Shown here: positions 22,831 to 34,098 of the stretch, one piece after another | How positions within the stretch are numbered: position 1 is the stretch's first letter | How the letters are laid out: every line of letters starts with the position of its first letter | Assembly: GCA_928085145.1 (NCBI GenBank) | Contig: OV725078.1 | Span: forward strand, 2,422,501-2,486,500 | Direction of reading: 5' to 3' | Source: Nezara viridula | Taxonomy: Eukaryota > Arthropoda > Insecta > Hemiptera > Pentatomidae | Length of the DNA stretch: 64,000 bases | Translations under genes and position numbers: made by a program | The notes under the pieces: generated by a model | What the model saw: the letters and a program-made list of their open reading frames with translations, nothing else | The model's database searches: none | What the model was told of the DNA's origin: nothing

Positions 22831-25497
22831 ATGAGTGCAAATAACAGAAGTATATATTCCCATTATGTTTATATAAATAAAATTGAAAGATTAGTAGTGA
22901 ATCAAATTACCCGACACGAACATAAAGTAACAATTTGCAAGCGCTGTTTTACACATTTCAACAATTGTTATGGGAAACGAGCAAGTGACAAACTTGAAGA
23001 ATATAAAATATATTGGTCTGAAAATAAACCGGTAAGAATAGAGCTACCGACGAAAGATCCGTTTATCAGATTCTCAAATGTGGAGCGTCAAAGTAAAGTA
23101 CCATTTGTTATCTATGCTGACTTTGAATCCATATTAGTCCCTATAAATGAACCATCATTGAATACAACCAAATATCAGAGGCATGATTCGATATCATTTT
23201 GTATATATGTTAAAGTATATGTTAAAGAGTAGGCATTCCGATAACCGAACCGTACGTTTATAGGGGAACAAATGCCGCTTCTCGCTTTATGGAACATATT
23301 ACAAATATAGACAAAAAAATACAAGAAATTTATAAGATAAAGAAACCGATTCTGATCTCATCAGAAGAAGAAGAAGAGGAAGATTGGGCTTAAGCTAAAA
23401 CATGTTACATGTGACAAAATGTATTTAATGAAAATAATATAAAAGTTAGAGATCATTGCCACCTAACAGGGACTTATTTAGGACCGTCTTGTAATAATTG
23501 TAACTTGAAACGTATAAATCCCTCGTTTGTACCCGTTATAATGCATAACTTGAGCAATTATGACGCAAATTTCATAGTTAAGGAATTGGGAAATATTCCT
23601 GGAGATGTTGAGGTTATACCAAATAACGAGGAAAAATATATATCCTTTCCGAAACATGTTGGTAAAATAAAATTGAGTTGATAAAATTCATGCCACGGAG
23701 CCTTGATTACCTCATAAAATCTCTATCTATGGATAAATTCAAGGAAACTTCCAAATATTACAGCGATGACGAATTAGCATTGGTTACTAGGAAAGGTGTG
23801 TTCCCATACGATTATACAGAAGAAGATAAATTCAGTGAAACAGAGCTCCCACCTATTGAAGCTTTTTATAATAAATTATGTGATACTAATATCAGCGTTG
23901 AAGATTATACACATACTCAAAACATATGGAAACACTTCAAATGTCAATCTTTAGGAGACTATGCAGATATTTACGTTAAAACTGGCGTTCTTTTACTCTG
24001 TGACGTCTTTGAATCTTTCCGGAGTGTTATGATGAAGACTCATAAACTGGACCCAGCTCATTATTTTACCGTTCCCGGTTTGACATGAGACGCCATGTTA
24101 AAATATACAAAAATGAACATAGAGCTCTTACAAGATTACGATATGATCTTAATGATAGAACATGGGGTTCGAGAAGGTTTGTGCCAGGTATCGCACCGGT
24201 ATGCAGAAGCAAATAATAAATACATGAGTATCTTCAATTCAAACGAAGAATCTAGCTACATATTTTATTTAGATGCGAATAATCTTTATGGCCAATCAAT
24301 GAGCATGTATTTACCGTATGGAGGATTCGAGTGGGTTAAAAACCCAGAATCATTAACATCTTCGATCTTGAGGATGAAGATGAAATTGGATATATTTTCA
24401 AAATTGACATTAGCTATCCTCAAAAACTGCATCATATTCATAATGATTTGCCCTTCCTACCTGAAACAATTGTACCACCGGAAGCTAATTGTAATTCAAA
24501 AAAATTAGTAACCCATTTCGGAAAAAGAACCCGCTACGTTCTACATTATAAAAATTTGATGCAAGCCGTAAAACATAGATTAAAATAAAAAAAAAATTCA
24601 CCGCGCATTAAATTTTATACAATCACCTTGGCTTCGCTCGTATATAGAATACAATACAGAATTGAGAAAAGGAGCCTCCAACGACTTTGAAAAGAATTTT
24701 TACAAGTTACTAAACAACGCAGTTTTCGGTAAGACGATGGAAAGTATCAGGGATCATCAAAATATTCAACTAGTAACTGACAGTAAAAAGTTGATGAAAC
24801 TCATTGCTAAATTAAATTTTATAGACTGCACAATCTACAATGAGAATATAGCAGCAGTGCATATGGGAAAATCTAAAGTTATATTTAACAAACCTATATA
24901 TATATATATATTGGCATGAGCATTTTAGATTTATCTAAAACTGTTATGTACCAATTTCATTATGACATTATGTTAAAAAAATATTTCGGTATTACCTTAA
25001 AAATGATGTACACCGATACTGATTCCTTTATTTATAGAGTTTTAACGGAGAATGTCTATGAAGACATGAACAAAATGAATCAGTATTTGGATTTCTCAGA
25101 TTATCCTAGAACTCATCGCTGCTTCTCGGAAGAAAATAAAAAAAAGGTTTGAAAATTTAAGGATGAACTAAATTCCAAGATAATTTTAAAATATGCGGGC
25201 TTACGAGCAAAAATGTATGCGATTATGATAGAAAGTGATGTAAAAAAGCATGCTAAGGGCGTAAAAGCGTCATCGTTAAAAAAATATATTAGTGTTGAAG
25301 ATTACGAACAAGTGTTATTGAAAAATGAAATCATTCATACACCCATGAGATTAATACAATCGAAGCAACATAATATTTTTAGCTCTGAGATTAATAAAGT
25401 TTCTTTTTCACCATTTGATGATAAAAGAGATTTACAAGAAGACGGGGTCAATACTTTGACCTATGGTCATTATAAATTGACTGATGTAAAAATATAG
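22831..25497 (+). pseudogene. Protein-primed family B DNA polymerase (Polinton/adintovirus type), broken into several frames
   Basis: Such polymerases replicate linear genomes from a terminal protein. In order: a zinc-finger/exonuclease-proximal part (22831-23232) with HKVTICKRCFTHFNN and VPFVIYADFESIL, whose Asp-Phe-Glu is an exonuclease-type motif; 23430-23600 with RDHCHLTGTYLGPSCNNC and IMHNLSNYDANFIVKELG; 23678-24088; motif A-like YLDANNLYGQSM (~24267); motif B-like NNAVFGKTMESI (~24710); motif C YTDTDSF (~25011); and a C-terminus ending HYKLTDVKI at 25497. At least five stops or frameshifts (for example near 23230, 23390, 23680, 24086 and 24508) prevent expression. A repeat module follows ~130 bp downstream. 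Confidence 0.88.
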
Positions 25498-25625
25498 AAA
25501 GAAAATTTATAAATATTTTTTAGTCTGAAGTTTTTGTGAAAAAGAAAATAATAAAAAATATATATAAAAAAAATAAATTAAAAAAAATATCCTAGACAGT
25601 AGGTAAAGTTATAAGTGTGAATGGA

Positions 25626-25744
25626 GGTCCCTGGCGAGGCTATAAACGCCCTTAAATCAATATATGTGTTATGCTCAATGGCGAGGTTATAAACGCCCGT
25701 AAACCACCCTCTCGATGCATCTTCACCTTGCCGTGGTGAGAGAG
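25626..25744 (-). repeat. Element 3' module (two ~35-bp units plus hairpin), reverse orientation
   Basis: Two diverged copies of the unit (25626-25659 and 25674-25707; 'ctggcgaggctataaacgcc' and 'atggcgaggttataaacgcc') are followed by a hairpin whose reverse complement reads CTCTC-TCACC-ACGGCAA-GGTGA-N9-GAGAG (25709-25744). It has the same architecture as the modules near 28.3, 29.1, 36.4 and 39.4 kb. Confidence 0.75.
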
Positions 25745-27085
25745 CTTAAAGCAGTAGGCTGAACTAAGAGAGATGCACACAATCAGTAAAATATACACAG
25801 ATAATTCTATTTTATATAATATTTTTGTACATATAAGTAGGGTATAAATAGAGCACTTTTGAACTTTGGACCCTGGGCTATTCTTACCTTAAACACCTGT
25901 ACACCACGTGACCAATAAAATCTGTTTTGATTAATCTTAATCCGTAATCCTAATCTTTAATCCTAATTCGTATTTTTTCATTTTCAAGTTCGACAGGTCT
26001 GAATCTGTCTCAACTGGTCCCATCTTGTCTATCTCAGGTAAATATAAATATAAATTGTAACGACAAATATATAGACATATATTGTGGCATCCTACGATAT
26101 CATGTCTCAACTGGTCCCATCTTGTCTACCTCAAATAAATATAAATTGTAACGATAAAAATTTATACATATATGGTGACATCCTACAAGTTAAAACTTGT
26201 ATCATCTTGTCTACCTCTAATAAATATAAATATAAATTGTAACGCCGAAAATATTTATCATTGCAAACGAATATAAATTATAACGATGAAATATACGCAA
26301 ATATTATTACAAAGGAATATATACATATATAACAACGATGAAATATATATTATTACAAAATGAATATAAATATAAGTTGTAACGAAGAAAATGTTTATTA
26401 TTGCAAACGAATACATACATATATGGTAACGATGAAATATACACAAATATTATTACAAAGGAATATATACAAATATGACAACGAGGAAATATATATTATT
26501 GCAAACGAATATATATAGATTTATAGTTAGTAACGATGAAATATATACATATATTATTACAAAGAAATATATACATATATGACAATGATGAAATATATTT
26601 TTTTTTATTTTAATGAAATTTACATCTGTATTACATAAAAAATACAACACGTAAATGTGACATTGGTAAAATGAACTGTACAACATGAAGTGAAACTACC
26701 CATTGGTAGAACTCAAATAAATATAAATCGCAACGACAAAAATATATATTATTGCAAACGAATATAGATTATAACAATGAAATATATACATATATTCTAA
26801 TAATTTTACGATAATATATCGTAAAATACGGTCAACAACAACTTCATCACCCATCCCCCCCCCCTCTTCTTCTCATCAACTTTTATATATTGTTTTTTCA
26901 TAAATATCAAAACGTATTTAATAATCTAAGAATATATATATACCTCCAATTTCAATAAAATTATGTATATTGTAATAAATCGAAAATCAATAAATCAATC
27001 TTAATTTCGATTTCATTTTCGAATTCTACACCTATAATAATCTAATAGTAGACTATAATATCGAAAAATTTCATAAATTTAATAT
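25745..27085. other. AT-rich spacer with a minisatellite; no gene seen
   Basis: A CACGTG at 25905-25910 follows the module. From about 26030 to 26800 an irregular 40-90-bp minisatellite is built from 'gaatatatacatatatg', 'aacgatgaaatata' and 'tattattacaaa' blocks. The rest is AT-rich. No coding frame has family resemblance. Confidence 0.6.
26030..26800. repeat. Degenerate AT-rich minisatellite
   Basis: Repeated blocks 'aatataaattgtaacg', 'gatgaaatatatacatat' and 'tattattacaaaggaat' recur at uneven spacing. Short ORFs here arise from the repeat. Confidence 0.65.
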
Positions 27086-28070
27086 AGAAAGAAAGAAAGA
27101 AAAAATCATCTTTATTCTGGGACTAGGTCCCTTTAGAATAACAGTATTGTTCATATATATTAACTACAAAACTGGTCAAAAGACTTATTACAATGAATAA
27201 TGACAAAATACATGTAATACATTAAGTATTAATTAGGCTCTTAGGATAAATTAACGAGGACAGTTGGGTAATAGGGGTTCAGTGCTACAATATTGGAGCT
27301 AAAATAATTGCATAATAATCACTGAATGAAATTAGAAAGGAAAGTAATATATATTTTATAGGTAAAGCATTGTAGTGATGGAATATAAAAATTTAAAAAA
27401 AAATAATAATAACTGTTAATATGTAGGGAAAGAAATTGTAAAAACTAAAACAAAAAAATATATAAAAAAACAAATAATGATATACATATGTTCCCTAAGA
27501 TATTTAAGTGATTACGCGTAAAGATTAGGAGAAGAGAAAATAAAATAAAGTATATATATACACATAGCGAGAAGTATGTTGAAGATAATTAGAAATAAAA
27601 TACATTTCACTGAAATACATTCCATGAATAACAAATTAGAACTTAAGGAAAACAAATTTTATCTACTCACAATGCTTAATGTATTTAACCAGCGTCTGAT
27701 TGGATTGTGAAGAGGAATTGGAATAAGAGGGTTTTAAAGGTGGATAAGGATGATGCATGGCGGATTTTTAATGGGATGGAATTCCAGAATGCAGTGGAAC
27801 GGACAACGAAGGAATGTTTAAATGATGCAGATCTGTGGAAAGGAGTGTAAAGGTCAGAAGGACGAGATCTTGTGGAGAGGGTGTGGATAGATGATTTGAA
27901 TTGTAGGAGATTGTATGCGTAGGACGGACGATGACTATTGATTATTTGGTAAAGGAATGTGCCTAGGAAATATTGTCTTCGGAAGGAAGGGAAGAGCCAT
28001 CCTAATTCAGCATAGTGGTGCGAAACACGGGAATACCTCAGGGCCCATATATTTATTAATAATAAAGAAG
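27086..28070 (-). mobile_element. CR1-like LINE, 5'-truncated 3' end
   Basis: Minus-strand frame 27685-28070 encodes the ORF2 C-terminus LGWLFPSFRRQYFLGTFLYQ ... RSTAFWNSIPLKIRHASS, matching the tail of the fuller element at 54935-55280 and keeping the Trp that is a stop there. The 3' UTR ends in a GGGAC-CTA-GTCCC hairpin (27119-27131), AATAAA and a (GAAA)n tail (27086-27101). Confidence 0.85.
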
Positions 28071-28222
28071 GCCGTGGAGAGTACAGCTGCGGTAGGCGAC
28101 AAGTCTCTTCACGTTTGAACATGCATAGGCATGTAGGAGGACAAGGTCCACTACGAAGGAAGCGGTAGGGTCGGAAGAGAGTGGTGGGGGAAACCATCAG
28201 CCAATCAGATTTGAGGATTCTC

Positions 28223-28475
28223 GTCACGTGACCCTAGGTTGATATAATTTGTTTCATATCCCTCTTGGTTTGTCAAAAAACATGTTTTGACATAAGCCTC
28301 ATCACCACGTCAAGGTGGCGATATTTCGAGGACTTTTTTTTTTTTTGTTTTTACATATTTTCAAACACATATACATTGGTTTACGGGTAAATCAATACCT
28401 CGCCAGTGACCAAATCACACAGACACGCACACATAGGCTTACGAGTAAATCAATACTACGCCAGTGACCAAAATG
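28223..28475 (+). repeat. Element module A: CACGTG, hairpin, poly-T, two ~35-bp units
   Basis: GTCACGTGAC (28223-28232), a TCAAAA...TTTTGA palindrome (28273-28290), a hairpin CCTC-N-TCACC-ACGTCAA-GGTGG-N-GAGG (28297-28331), a T run, then units at 28378-28413 and 28436-28470. Units begin GGTTTACGGGTAAATC and end CGCCAGTGACCA. Closely similar to 29028-29400, about 815 bp away. Confidence 0.85.
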
Positions 28476-28555
28476 TAAAAACAAAAAAATAAAATAAAAA
28501 TTAACTAACTTCTTCAAACAGAAAATTTATTCCAACAAAAGAAAAAAAAGTAATT

Positions 28556-28880
28556 TTATATGAAATCCACTCCATATCTACCATTGATCAGTCCTCTGTA
28601 AATTATGTTTATTCTTTTTTCACAGTAATTGTATTTGTTTAACTTTTCATCAGTTAAGACTTCTGTAAATCTTTTAGGTATGAAAACACAATGTGGATGA
28701 ATATCATAAATATCGGTAGGACCGTGACATTTCAGTTTTGCAATAACAGCAATACCATATCGTGATGATTCTTTTAAATTTCACGATTTCATAAGTGAAA
28801 TATACCTTCATGTCTGATATCCGTCCTCTACCTTCACGTTTTCGATTGACATCATTGAGGAGAGTAGCGAGACTAGCCAT
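28556..28880 (-). pseudogene. Small virus-like-element gene of unknown function (one frameshift)
   Basis: ATG at 28880 opens MASLATLLNDVNRKREGRGR and ISDMKVYFTYEIVKFKR; after a one-base shift near 28770 the frame continues with SSRYGIAVIAKLKCHGP, DIHPHCVFIPKRFTEVLTDE and IIYRGLINGRYGVDFI to the stop at 28556-28558, about 108 residues in all. The pattern of a ~110-residue protein with K-Y/R-YG and VFLP/FIPKR blocks recurs in insect Polinton-like elements as I recall it; a small nucleic-acid-binding protein is possible but unproven. Module A lies just downstream on this strand. Confidence 0.6.
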
Positions 28881-29027
28881 GTTAACTGCTCAAGCTTCGA
28901 CTACAGAAAGACTAAAGAAAAGCTCTGTGTAACCTCCCTTTACTCAGTAATGCAAGTCTATACAAGAATAACTCATGTTTACACATGTCCGTACCCAAAA
29001 TGAATGGTGGGAGGCATCAACTTAGGA

Positions 29028-29297
29028 TCACGTGACTAGAATCAATGGTGGATATATTTGTTTTTCATACCCCTCTTGGTTTGTCAAAAAACATGTTTTG
29101 ACATGAGCCTCCTCACCACGTCAAGGTGAGGATATATCGAGGAGGTTTTTTTTTTTTTGTTTTTATATATTTTCAAACACACATACATTGGTTTACGGGT
29201 AAACCAATACCTCGCCAGTGACCAAATTATACATACTTTTGGTTTACGAGTAAATCAATACCTCGCCACTGACCAAATCAAACACACACGCACGCAC

Positions 29298-29353
<56 letters not shown>

Positions 29354-29400
29354 TTTTGGTTTACAGGTAAATCAATACCGTGCCAGTGACCAAAAGGAAA
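29028..29400 (+). repeat. Element module B: CACGTG, hairpin, poly-T, three ~35-bp units, (CA)n
   Basis: CACGTG (29029-29034), a TCAAAA...TTTTGA palindrome (~29088-29103), hairpin CCTC-C-TCACC-ACGTCAA-GGTGA-N9-GAGG (29108-29142), T run, units at 29190-29224, 29241-29275 and 29358-29393 with a (CA)n tract between the last two. It lies downstream of the minus-strand gene that ends at 29548. Confidence 0.88.
29283..29351. repeat. (CA)n microsatellite
   Basis: About 69 bp of CA, with CG interruptions at its left end, lying inside module B. Confidence 0.95.
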
Positions 29401-29547
29401 AAAAAATCTGTTGAAAATAAGAAATTTCTTAATTATATTAACATAGAATAAATAACAAATTGAAACATTTTTTTTTAAATATTTTTTTAATTTTTTATAT
29501 ATATATATATTTTTTTATTATCAAATTATAGAAAAACTAAACACAAG

Positions 29548-30054
29548 TTACAAAAATTTGAAAATCAAATCGTCATTCGAATATACCCACTCTGCTAGTA
29601 TATGCGAACGATAATATGAACACATTAATTTGAAGTCTCTATGAGTAATACATGGGGCTATTTGTATACTTTGCATATTATCAATTTGAGGACATTTATA
29701 TTCCTCAAGATGAATAATTTCACACCAGCGCAAAATTTTTAACAAGAATTCTTTTTTTTGAGGTCCTTTAACAAAAATATATTTATAATTTAAATCGTTA
29801 TTATGAAAAATCGATGATAAATTGTGATAGAGAACATTTCCTTCATCCCAACTTAGGAAATGATAATTTTTCGAAAGCCAGCGGTTCGTTTTCATGCTTT
29901 TAGCACTGGTAACAACCAGATGAGATGGTGGTTTGAAAATCCAATTGCTGGCTGCATAATATTTTAAATCAAAAATTGATAATTCTTTATCTATATAATT
30001 ATTTACATCATCTACGCAGCATTGAAGTTCCACAACCGCACCGTTTGATGGCAT
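29548..30054 (-). CDS. Virus-like-element protein X, copy B (168 aa), unknown function
   Basis: An intact frame from ATG 30054. Visible: an N-terminal segment VDDVNNYIDKELSIFDLKYY, NWIFKPPSHL, then WDEGNVLYHNLSSIF, YIFVKGPQKKEFLLKI and a Cys/His-containing C-terminus (EEYKCPQIDN ... THRDFKLMCSYYRSH). The KGxxK block and Cys/His pairs are shared with copy A (35519-36015) and the partial copy at 39844. No enzyme or structural family is recognised. It follows the capsid-like gene by 38 nt on the same strand, the same gap as in copy A, so the two were probably co-expressed. Confidence 0.75.
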   Translation of the reverse strand: MPSNGAVVELQCCVDDVNNYIDKELSIFDLKYYAASNWIFKPPSHLVVTSAKSMKTNRWLSKNYHFLSWDEGNVLYHNLSSIFHNNDLNYKYIFVKGPQKKEFLLKILRWCEIIHLEEYKCPQIDNMQSIQIAPCITHRDFKLMCSYYRSHILAEWVYSNDDLIFKFL

Positions 30055-30092
30055 GATGAAAACTGAGAATAAATTACAATGAACCCCTTTAC

Positions 30093-31320
30093 TTATACCC
30101 TTTTTCTTATAATACTCGTTAAAGGGTTGTACTCTACAACGTTATCGTGTATGATGGGGCAGAAAGCAGTTGTTTCAGGCGGAAAAGGTTTGGAAGAATC
30201 GAATTCTAACCTCACATCGACCGGTACGGACTTAATAGATTCCGATTGTTTAGAACAATCGATTACGATAATCGGTGCTTTTTCTTTAAAGCTTTTTAGG
30301 GAAAGGAGTGGCTCTGAAGGATATCTTCCAGGATAGTAAGAATTTTGAAAATTATTATACATGTGATATAGTATCGCGAATCGATTTTTATCGAAATCCA
30401 CATTCAAATCGTCATAAGGGTACGATTTAGAATTTAAATATAGTTTTACGTTACTGATATTACTATGATCGAATTGACTAGCATCCTTTTCAATTTTATT
30501 AATTCGATCTGATGAGAGCGCTAATACGATGTATCTTGGTTTCTCCATCTGATTTGAAGTTTTTACCGCCCAAACTTGTCTCTGTGTAGAGGGTAAGAGG
30601 GGGTAAACAAACAATTCCCAGCTCCTGAATGCTACTGAAACGATTTTTTCCGACTTTAGCCGGCGTAAAAGAGTCGATCGTGTAAATTCGTTCACTGATA
30701 CATAAGGCAATTTCCAACATAGCTTTGTTAATTCAATTTTTGCTTTCTCTGGATCGCCTCCACGCTTAGATATGTAACTGTTTTCATCAGTCCGTGATCT
30801 CATTAGAATTAATTCTTGCTTAACATTAACAATAATTTTCTGATAGTCTTCCGCGAACCCTAGTAATTGTGATAAGGGGGAACATAAGTTAAAATAACCA
30901 TCATCAGAGACTATCAAGTGAATCGGATATAAGGCAGCACCAACCGATATGTTCCATAGAGGATCCACCCATGAAGGAAACCATACCCTTTAGAGTACTA
31001 GTGATACCCGAATTACGGACTCTGTCTACTTCAACACCGCATAACTCATATCTGATTTCATCAAATAAATAGGCTAAAGCATTATTTGTTAATTTAGCCA
31101 ATATGGGTACCCCGCTACCATCCTCTTTTAAAAATCGTCCCTCGAAATAAAGAAAACTTTTAGATGGTAATGTGAAAATATCTTGATGCTGGACTAAGAT
31201 TCTGATTTCATCACCTCGAAGTAGTTTTGTCGAAGCATATGGAAAATGGGAATGATATTCTATCGACTCGATTGAATTGGTAAATGCTACGGTCGAACCT
31301 AGATCTGTTATTTCTTCCAT
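30093..31320 (-). pseudogene. Double-jelly-roll major-capsid-like protein, copy B (frameshifted)
   Basis: From ATG 31320: YHSHFPYASTKLLRGDEIRI, QHQDIFTLPSKSFLYFEG, LTNNALAYLFDEIRYELCGV, EVDRVRNSGITSTLKGMVS, then a frame break near 30965 and continuation through VNVKQELILMRSRTDEN, VAFRSWELFVYPLLP, SNQMEKPRYIVLAL, FDHSNISNVKLYLNSKSYPY, PIIVIDCSKQSESIKSVPVD and EYNPLTSIIRKRV. By eye it is roughly 60% identical to copy A (34245-35480) over its whole length. The family resembles the 'double jelly roll-like' proteins of Polinton-like elements (recalled, not searched). Probable role: virion shell. Stop at 30093-30095. Confidence 0.7.
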
Positions 31321-31460
31321 AGTACTTGATAACCTGCCAACCGAAGAAACTCAAAATTTTCTTTCGTTAGAGATGTTACTCCACCGAGGTTATTGAAACG
31401 AATGAGCTTTGTTTGTAATCCATCTCTTCTTTTATATACTTTTCCAAAGTCTAGCCCCAT
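31308..31460 (-). CDS. Small overlapping protein upstream of capsid-like gene B (50 aa)
   Basis: ATG at 31460 reads MGLDFGKVYKRRDGLQTKLI, then RFNNLGGVTSLTKENFEFLR, ending near YQVLWKK with TAA at 31308-31310. It overlaps the first 13 nt of the capsid-like gene in another frame. A homologous gene (MGLDFRKVYKGVTADRS...) occupies the same position before copy A. Conservation of start, size and overlap in both copies supports a real gene; function unknown. The overlap suggests coupled or reinitiated translation. Confidence 0.7.
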   Translation of the reverse strand: MGLDFGKVYKRRDGLQTKLIRFNNLGGVTSLTKENFEFLRLAGYQVLWKK

Positions 31461-31635
31461 ATTTTAAAATTAAAAAAGTAGCAACTGCGAAAAGTTTATA
31501 TTTTTTTATTATTGAATAAATTATAATAATAAATTAGAGAGAAATAGTAAACATAAGTGTCCACAAATATAGGTTTCAGGACTCTACGTATATAATACCT
31601 TAAACGATTATCTAATTCTCAGTCAGCTAGCAGAC
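31461..31635. promoter_or_regulatory. Divergent promoter region between the two gene arms
   Basis: 175 bp separate the minus-strand cassette (start 31460) from the plus-strand gene Y (start 31636). On the plus strand TATATAA (31589-31595) lies ~32 bp before the A of TCAGT (31619-31623), a TATA/Inr pair with correct spacing. On the minus strand an AT-rich stretch with TATAAAC is present but its spacing to an initiator is not convincing. Confidence 0.6.
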
Positions 31636-32659
31636 ATGGAACCGTCAACATCTTCTGAAGCGGTTACTCGCCAAATTATCGAAATGAGGAATGCAATTCA
31701 ACGAAAATGCAACTTATTGAAGAGAAGTAGAGAGGAGATTGAGGAGTCTCGAAAAGAAAAATATAAACCAGTTATTGACGCAGTAAACAGATTAAGCGTT
31801 CTGAGCACACCTTTAATAGAGACTCAAACTAATTATTTATCCCCGCATATGAAGAAGGATAAAAAATCATTTGAAATGACGCCAAAATCTATGATTGAGG
31901 AACCAGGGAGAAGCATTGAGGAAACTCCACTACCTCCTTCATTAGAGATATTCCGATCGAGATGGCTATATCCAGAGTCTCCGGAAGACTTCAGAGCAAC
32001 AGCGGGTCCCTTAAAAGAGGAAGTGTATGAAAATAGTCCTCAATCGGCTAGTCCTACCGTGACAATCTTGGAACCGAGATCTTCTTTACAAATGCTTCGA
32101 GAAGAAGCTCAAGCTCCTGAAGGCAAAGAAATGGTTGAACAATGTTTGAAAGAAGTCGGTGAGGTAGCTTCGAATTATATTAAAAAACTAGTCAACAATG
32201 ATATAAAAGAACTCGATACGATTTACGGTATAGTCTACGACGGTCAAAGGTTCGCCGTTGGAGATACTGTTGTTTCAATACAAAAAGACATTATTTCCGT
32301 TGGTGAGGTTGACTACTACGGCACGCATGGTCTGTTTGAGTTATTATTTATGGCAAAATCCAAAACTAGGTCTTGCAACTAAGAATGACTTCGTAATGTA
32401 TAAGAAAATATTGAACCAGACTAACGCTCACAAGATAGAATACAGTCCAACTGGCTCAATACGACAACTAAAGCACAATTTGAAATATAAAAAAGTGATC
32501 TCTAAACTATTCCCGTTGAAAAAGGGAAGTTTAATCGATGATCCCAACATTCTAGTTAACAGATTGAGGGAATTGATTGAATCTCCCAAGAGCACCAAGA
32601 AACAAGCAGAGATTCATCGTATAGAATCGCAACTACGGATAGGTGGTATAATAGCTTAG
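31636..32659 (+). pseudogene. Virus-like-element protein Y (unknown function, one frameshift)
   Basis: ATG 31636 begins a Glu/Lys-rich, probably coiled-coil N-terminus (IIEMRNAIQRKCNLLKRSRE), a Pro/Ser-rich linker (about residues 60-165), then a compact C-terminal domain LDTIYGIVYDGQRFAVGDTV and IISVGEVDYYGTHGLFELL. The frame breaks near 32355 and continues as QNPKLGLATKNDFVMYKKIL, TNAHKIEYSPTGSIRQLK, LRELIESPKSTKKQAEIHR, ending at IGGIIA (32659). The 'YGI-Y--G--GLWELL' C-terminal domain is common in insect elements of this kind as I recall; its function is not known to me. It is the first gene of the plus arm, 26 bp before the integrase start. Confidence 0.65.
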
Positions 32660-32684
32660 TAATATTAAATACTCTCAGTTCAAT

Positions 32685-33599
32685 ATGACGACTGTTAAAG
32701 AGCAGATCGTGCGTGAGCTTCATAAACCGGCTAGAAGATCATTTCAACGAAGAAGTGTCTTACTTAAAGGTATTGATGATTTATAGCAGGCAGACTTGGT
32801 GGAATTGATTCCTTATTCGCGAATAAATAATGATTACAAATACCTACTTACCGTGATCGACTGCTTCTCGAAATACGCTTGGGCTGTACCGGTCAAGAAT
32901 AAGACGGTCAAAAGACATTGAAAGAAAGAAAACCTCATAATCTTTAGACAGACAACGGCAAGGAGTTCTACAACAAGGAGTTTCAAAAACTTTAAAGTCA
33001 ATGGTGAGATCAACCATTACTCTACATTCAGCAATCTGAAGGCTTCGATAGTGGAAAGATTCAATCGTACATTAAAGTCCGAGATGTGGAAAAAGTTCAG
33101 CTTACAAGGTAATTACAAGTGGCTAGCAATTTTGGATTCTCTTTTTAGCGAATATAATAATAGAAAACATAGTACGATAAAAATGAAGCCGATAGATGTG
33201 CGTGGAAGGAAAATCTAAAAACGACTTTTACTCGAAGTGTATGGTAAAAAGAAATCTAGCATGAAAGCTGCCAGATACAGATACAAAGCTGGAGATCGAG
33301 TGAGAATCTCAAAGTATAAGGCTCAGTTCGCAAAAGGTTATCAACCGTCTTGGACGTCGGAAATATTTACGATAGAGCGGGTTAAACACACTGTACCAGT
33401 AACTTTTCACTTGATGGATGACAAAGTTGAAACTATCGCAGGAGGTTTCTATCAAGAAGAGCTTCAATTGGTCAAATATTCTGACTGCTATCTTGTCGAG
33501 AAGGTGATCAAAAGGAAAGGTAATGAGGTATTGGTTAAGTGGCTTGGTTTTGATAATTCACACAACAGCTGGGAGAAGGAAATCGATGTAAATATATAA
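32685..33599 (+). pseudogene. Polinton-type retroviral-like integrase with chromodomain (broken)
   Basis: ATG 32685. N-terminal LHKPARRSFQRRSVLLKGID leads to the DDE core: first Asp in QADLVELIPYSRIN followed by YLLTVIDCFSKYAWAVPVKN; second Asp in TDNGKEFYN (~32942); Glu in ASIVERFNRTLKSEMW (~33050). 33237-33599 gives the SH3-like C-terminal part and a chromodomain (YLVEKVIKRKGNEVLVKWLG, then SWEKE). A TAG at about 32784 replaces the expected Trp before QADL, and further frame breaks occur near 32920, 32980 and 33220. It would insert the element's linear DNA into host chromosomes, with the chromodomain suggesting chromatin targeting. Confidence 0.88.
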
Positions 33600-33631
33600 G
33601 AAGCGATTATCGCTATGATGCTCATTTAGTC

Positions 33632-34075
33632 ATGAGACGTTGTGCTGCCAACAGCAAAAAGAAGAAAAAGAAGCTTCGGGTTATCGAAACGCCAAAACAG
33701 ATTGGAGGTAGTGCGATTAAATTGTGCAACGAAGCAAAACGATATCAGCGGATTATACCTAAAACCAGATTGAGTAATTTCGATCTAATACTGCTGGCGA
33801 AAGTGCATAAAGTGCGCACATTTAGAGGTGTGTTTATGAGAGACGAATTTCCCAACAAACCGTGGAAAAACGAACGTGCAATTTTCAATTTGGACAACAG
33901 TTACGGCGAAGGTACTCATTGGGTCTGCTATTAGAAAATTGGACAATTAGTTTACTACTTTGACAGTAGTTATATGAAAAATTACCGAATCTCTACAAAC
34001 GATAAACTGTATCAAGAAACGAGAACTAACAATTGCGGTCAGCTGTGCCTCCTATATTTAATGGATCTCATATAG
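33632..34075 (+). pseudogene. Adenain-like (Ulp1-type) cysteine protease, one internal stop
   Basis: Polinton/adenovirus-type maturation protease. A basic N-terminus (KKKKKK) is followed by RTFRGVFMRDEFPNKPW, LDNSYGEGTHWVCY (catalytic His), VYYFDSSYM (Asp) and TNNCGQLCLLYL (Gln/Cys), so the His-Asp-Cys order is intact. A TAG at 33932-33934 splits the frame between His and Asp. Stop at 34073-34075. It lies 32 bp after the integrase and 24 bp before the small gene, consistent with a compact virus-like transcription unit. Confidence 0.85.
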
Positions 34076-34098
34076 AAATTTTCCGATCTGAAGAAACC

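Noticed and set aside
27685..28227. 180-aa minus-strand ORF as a single gene
   Set aside because: Only the part below ~28070 is LINE ORF2; the N-terminal extension runs into unrelated flanking DNA.
28261..29145. Hairpin considered as a hammerhead or other known ribozyme
   Set aside because: The CTGATGA and GAAA core is absent, and I could not fit twister, HDV-like or pistol consensus by eye.
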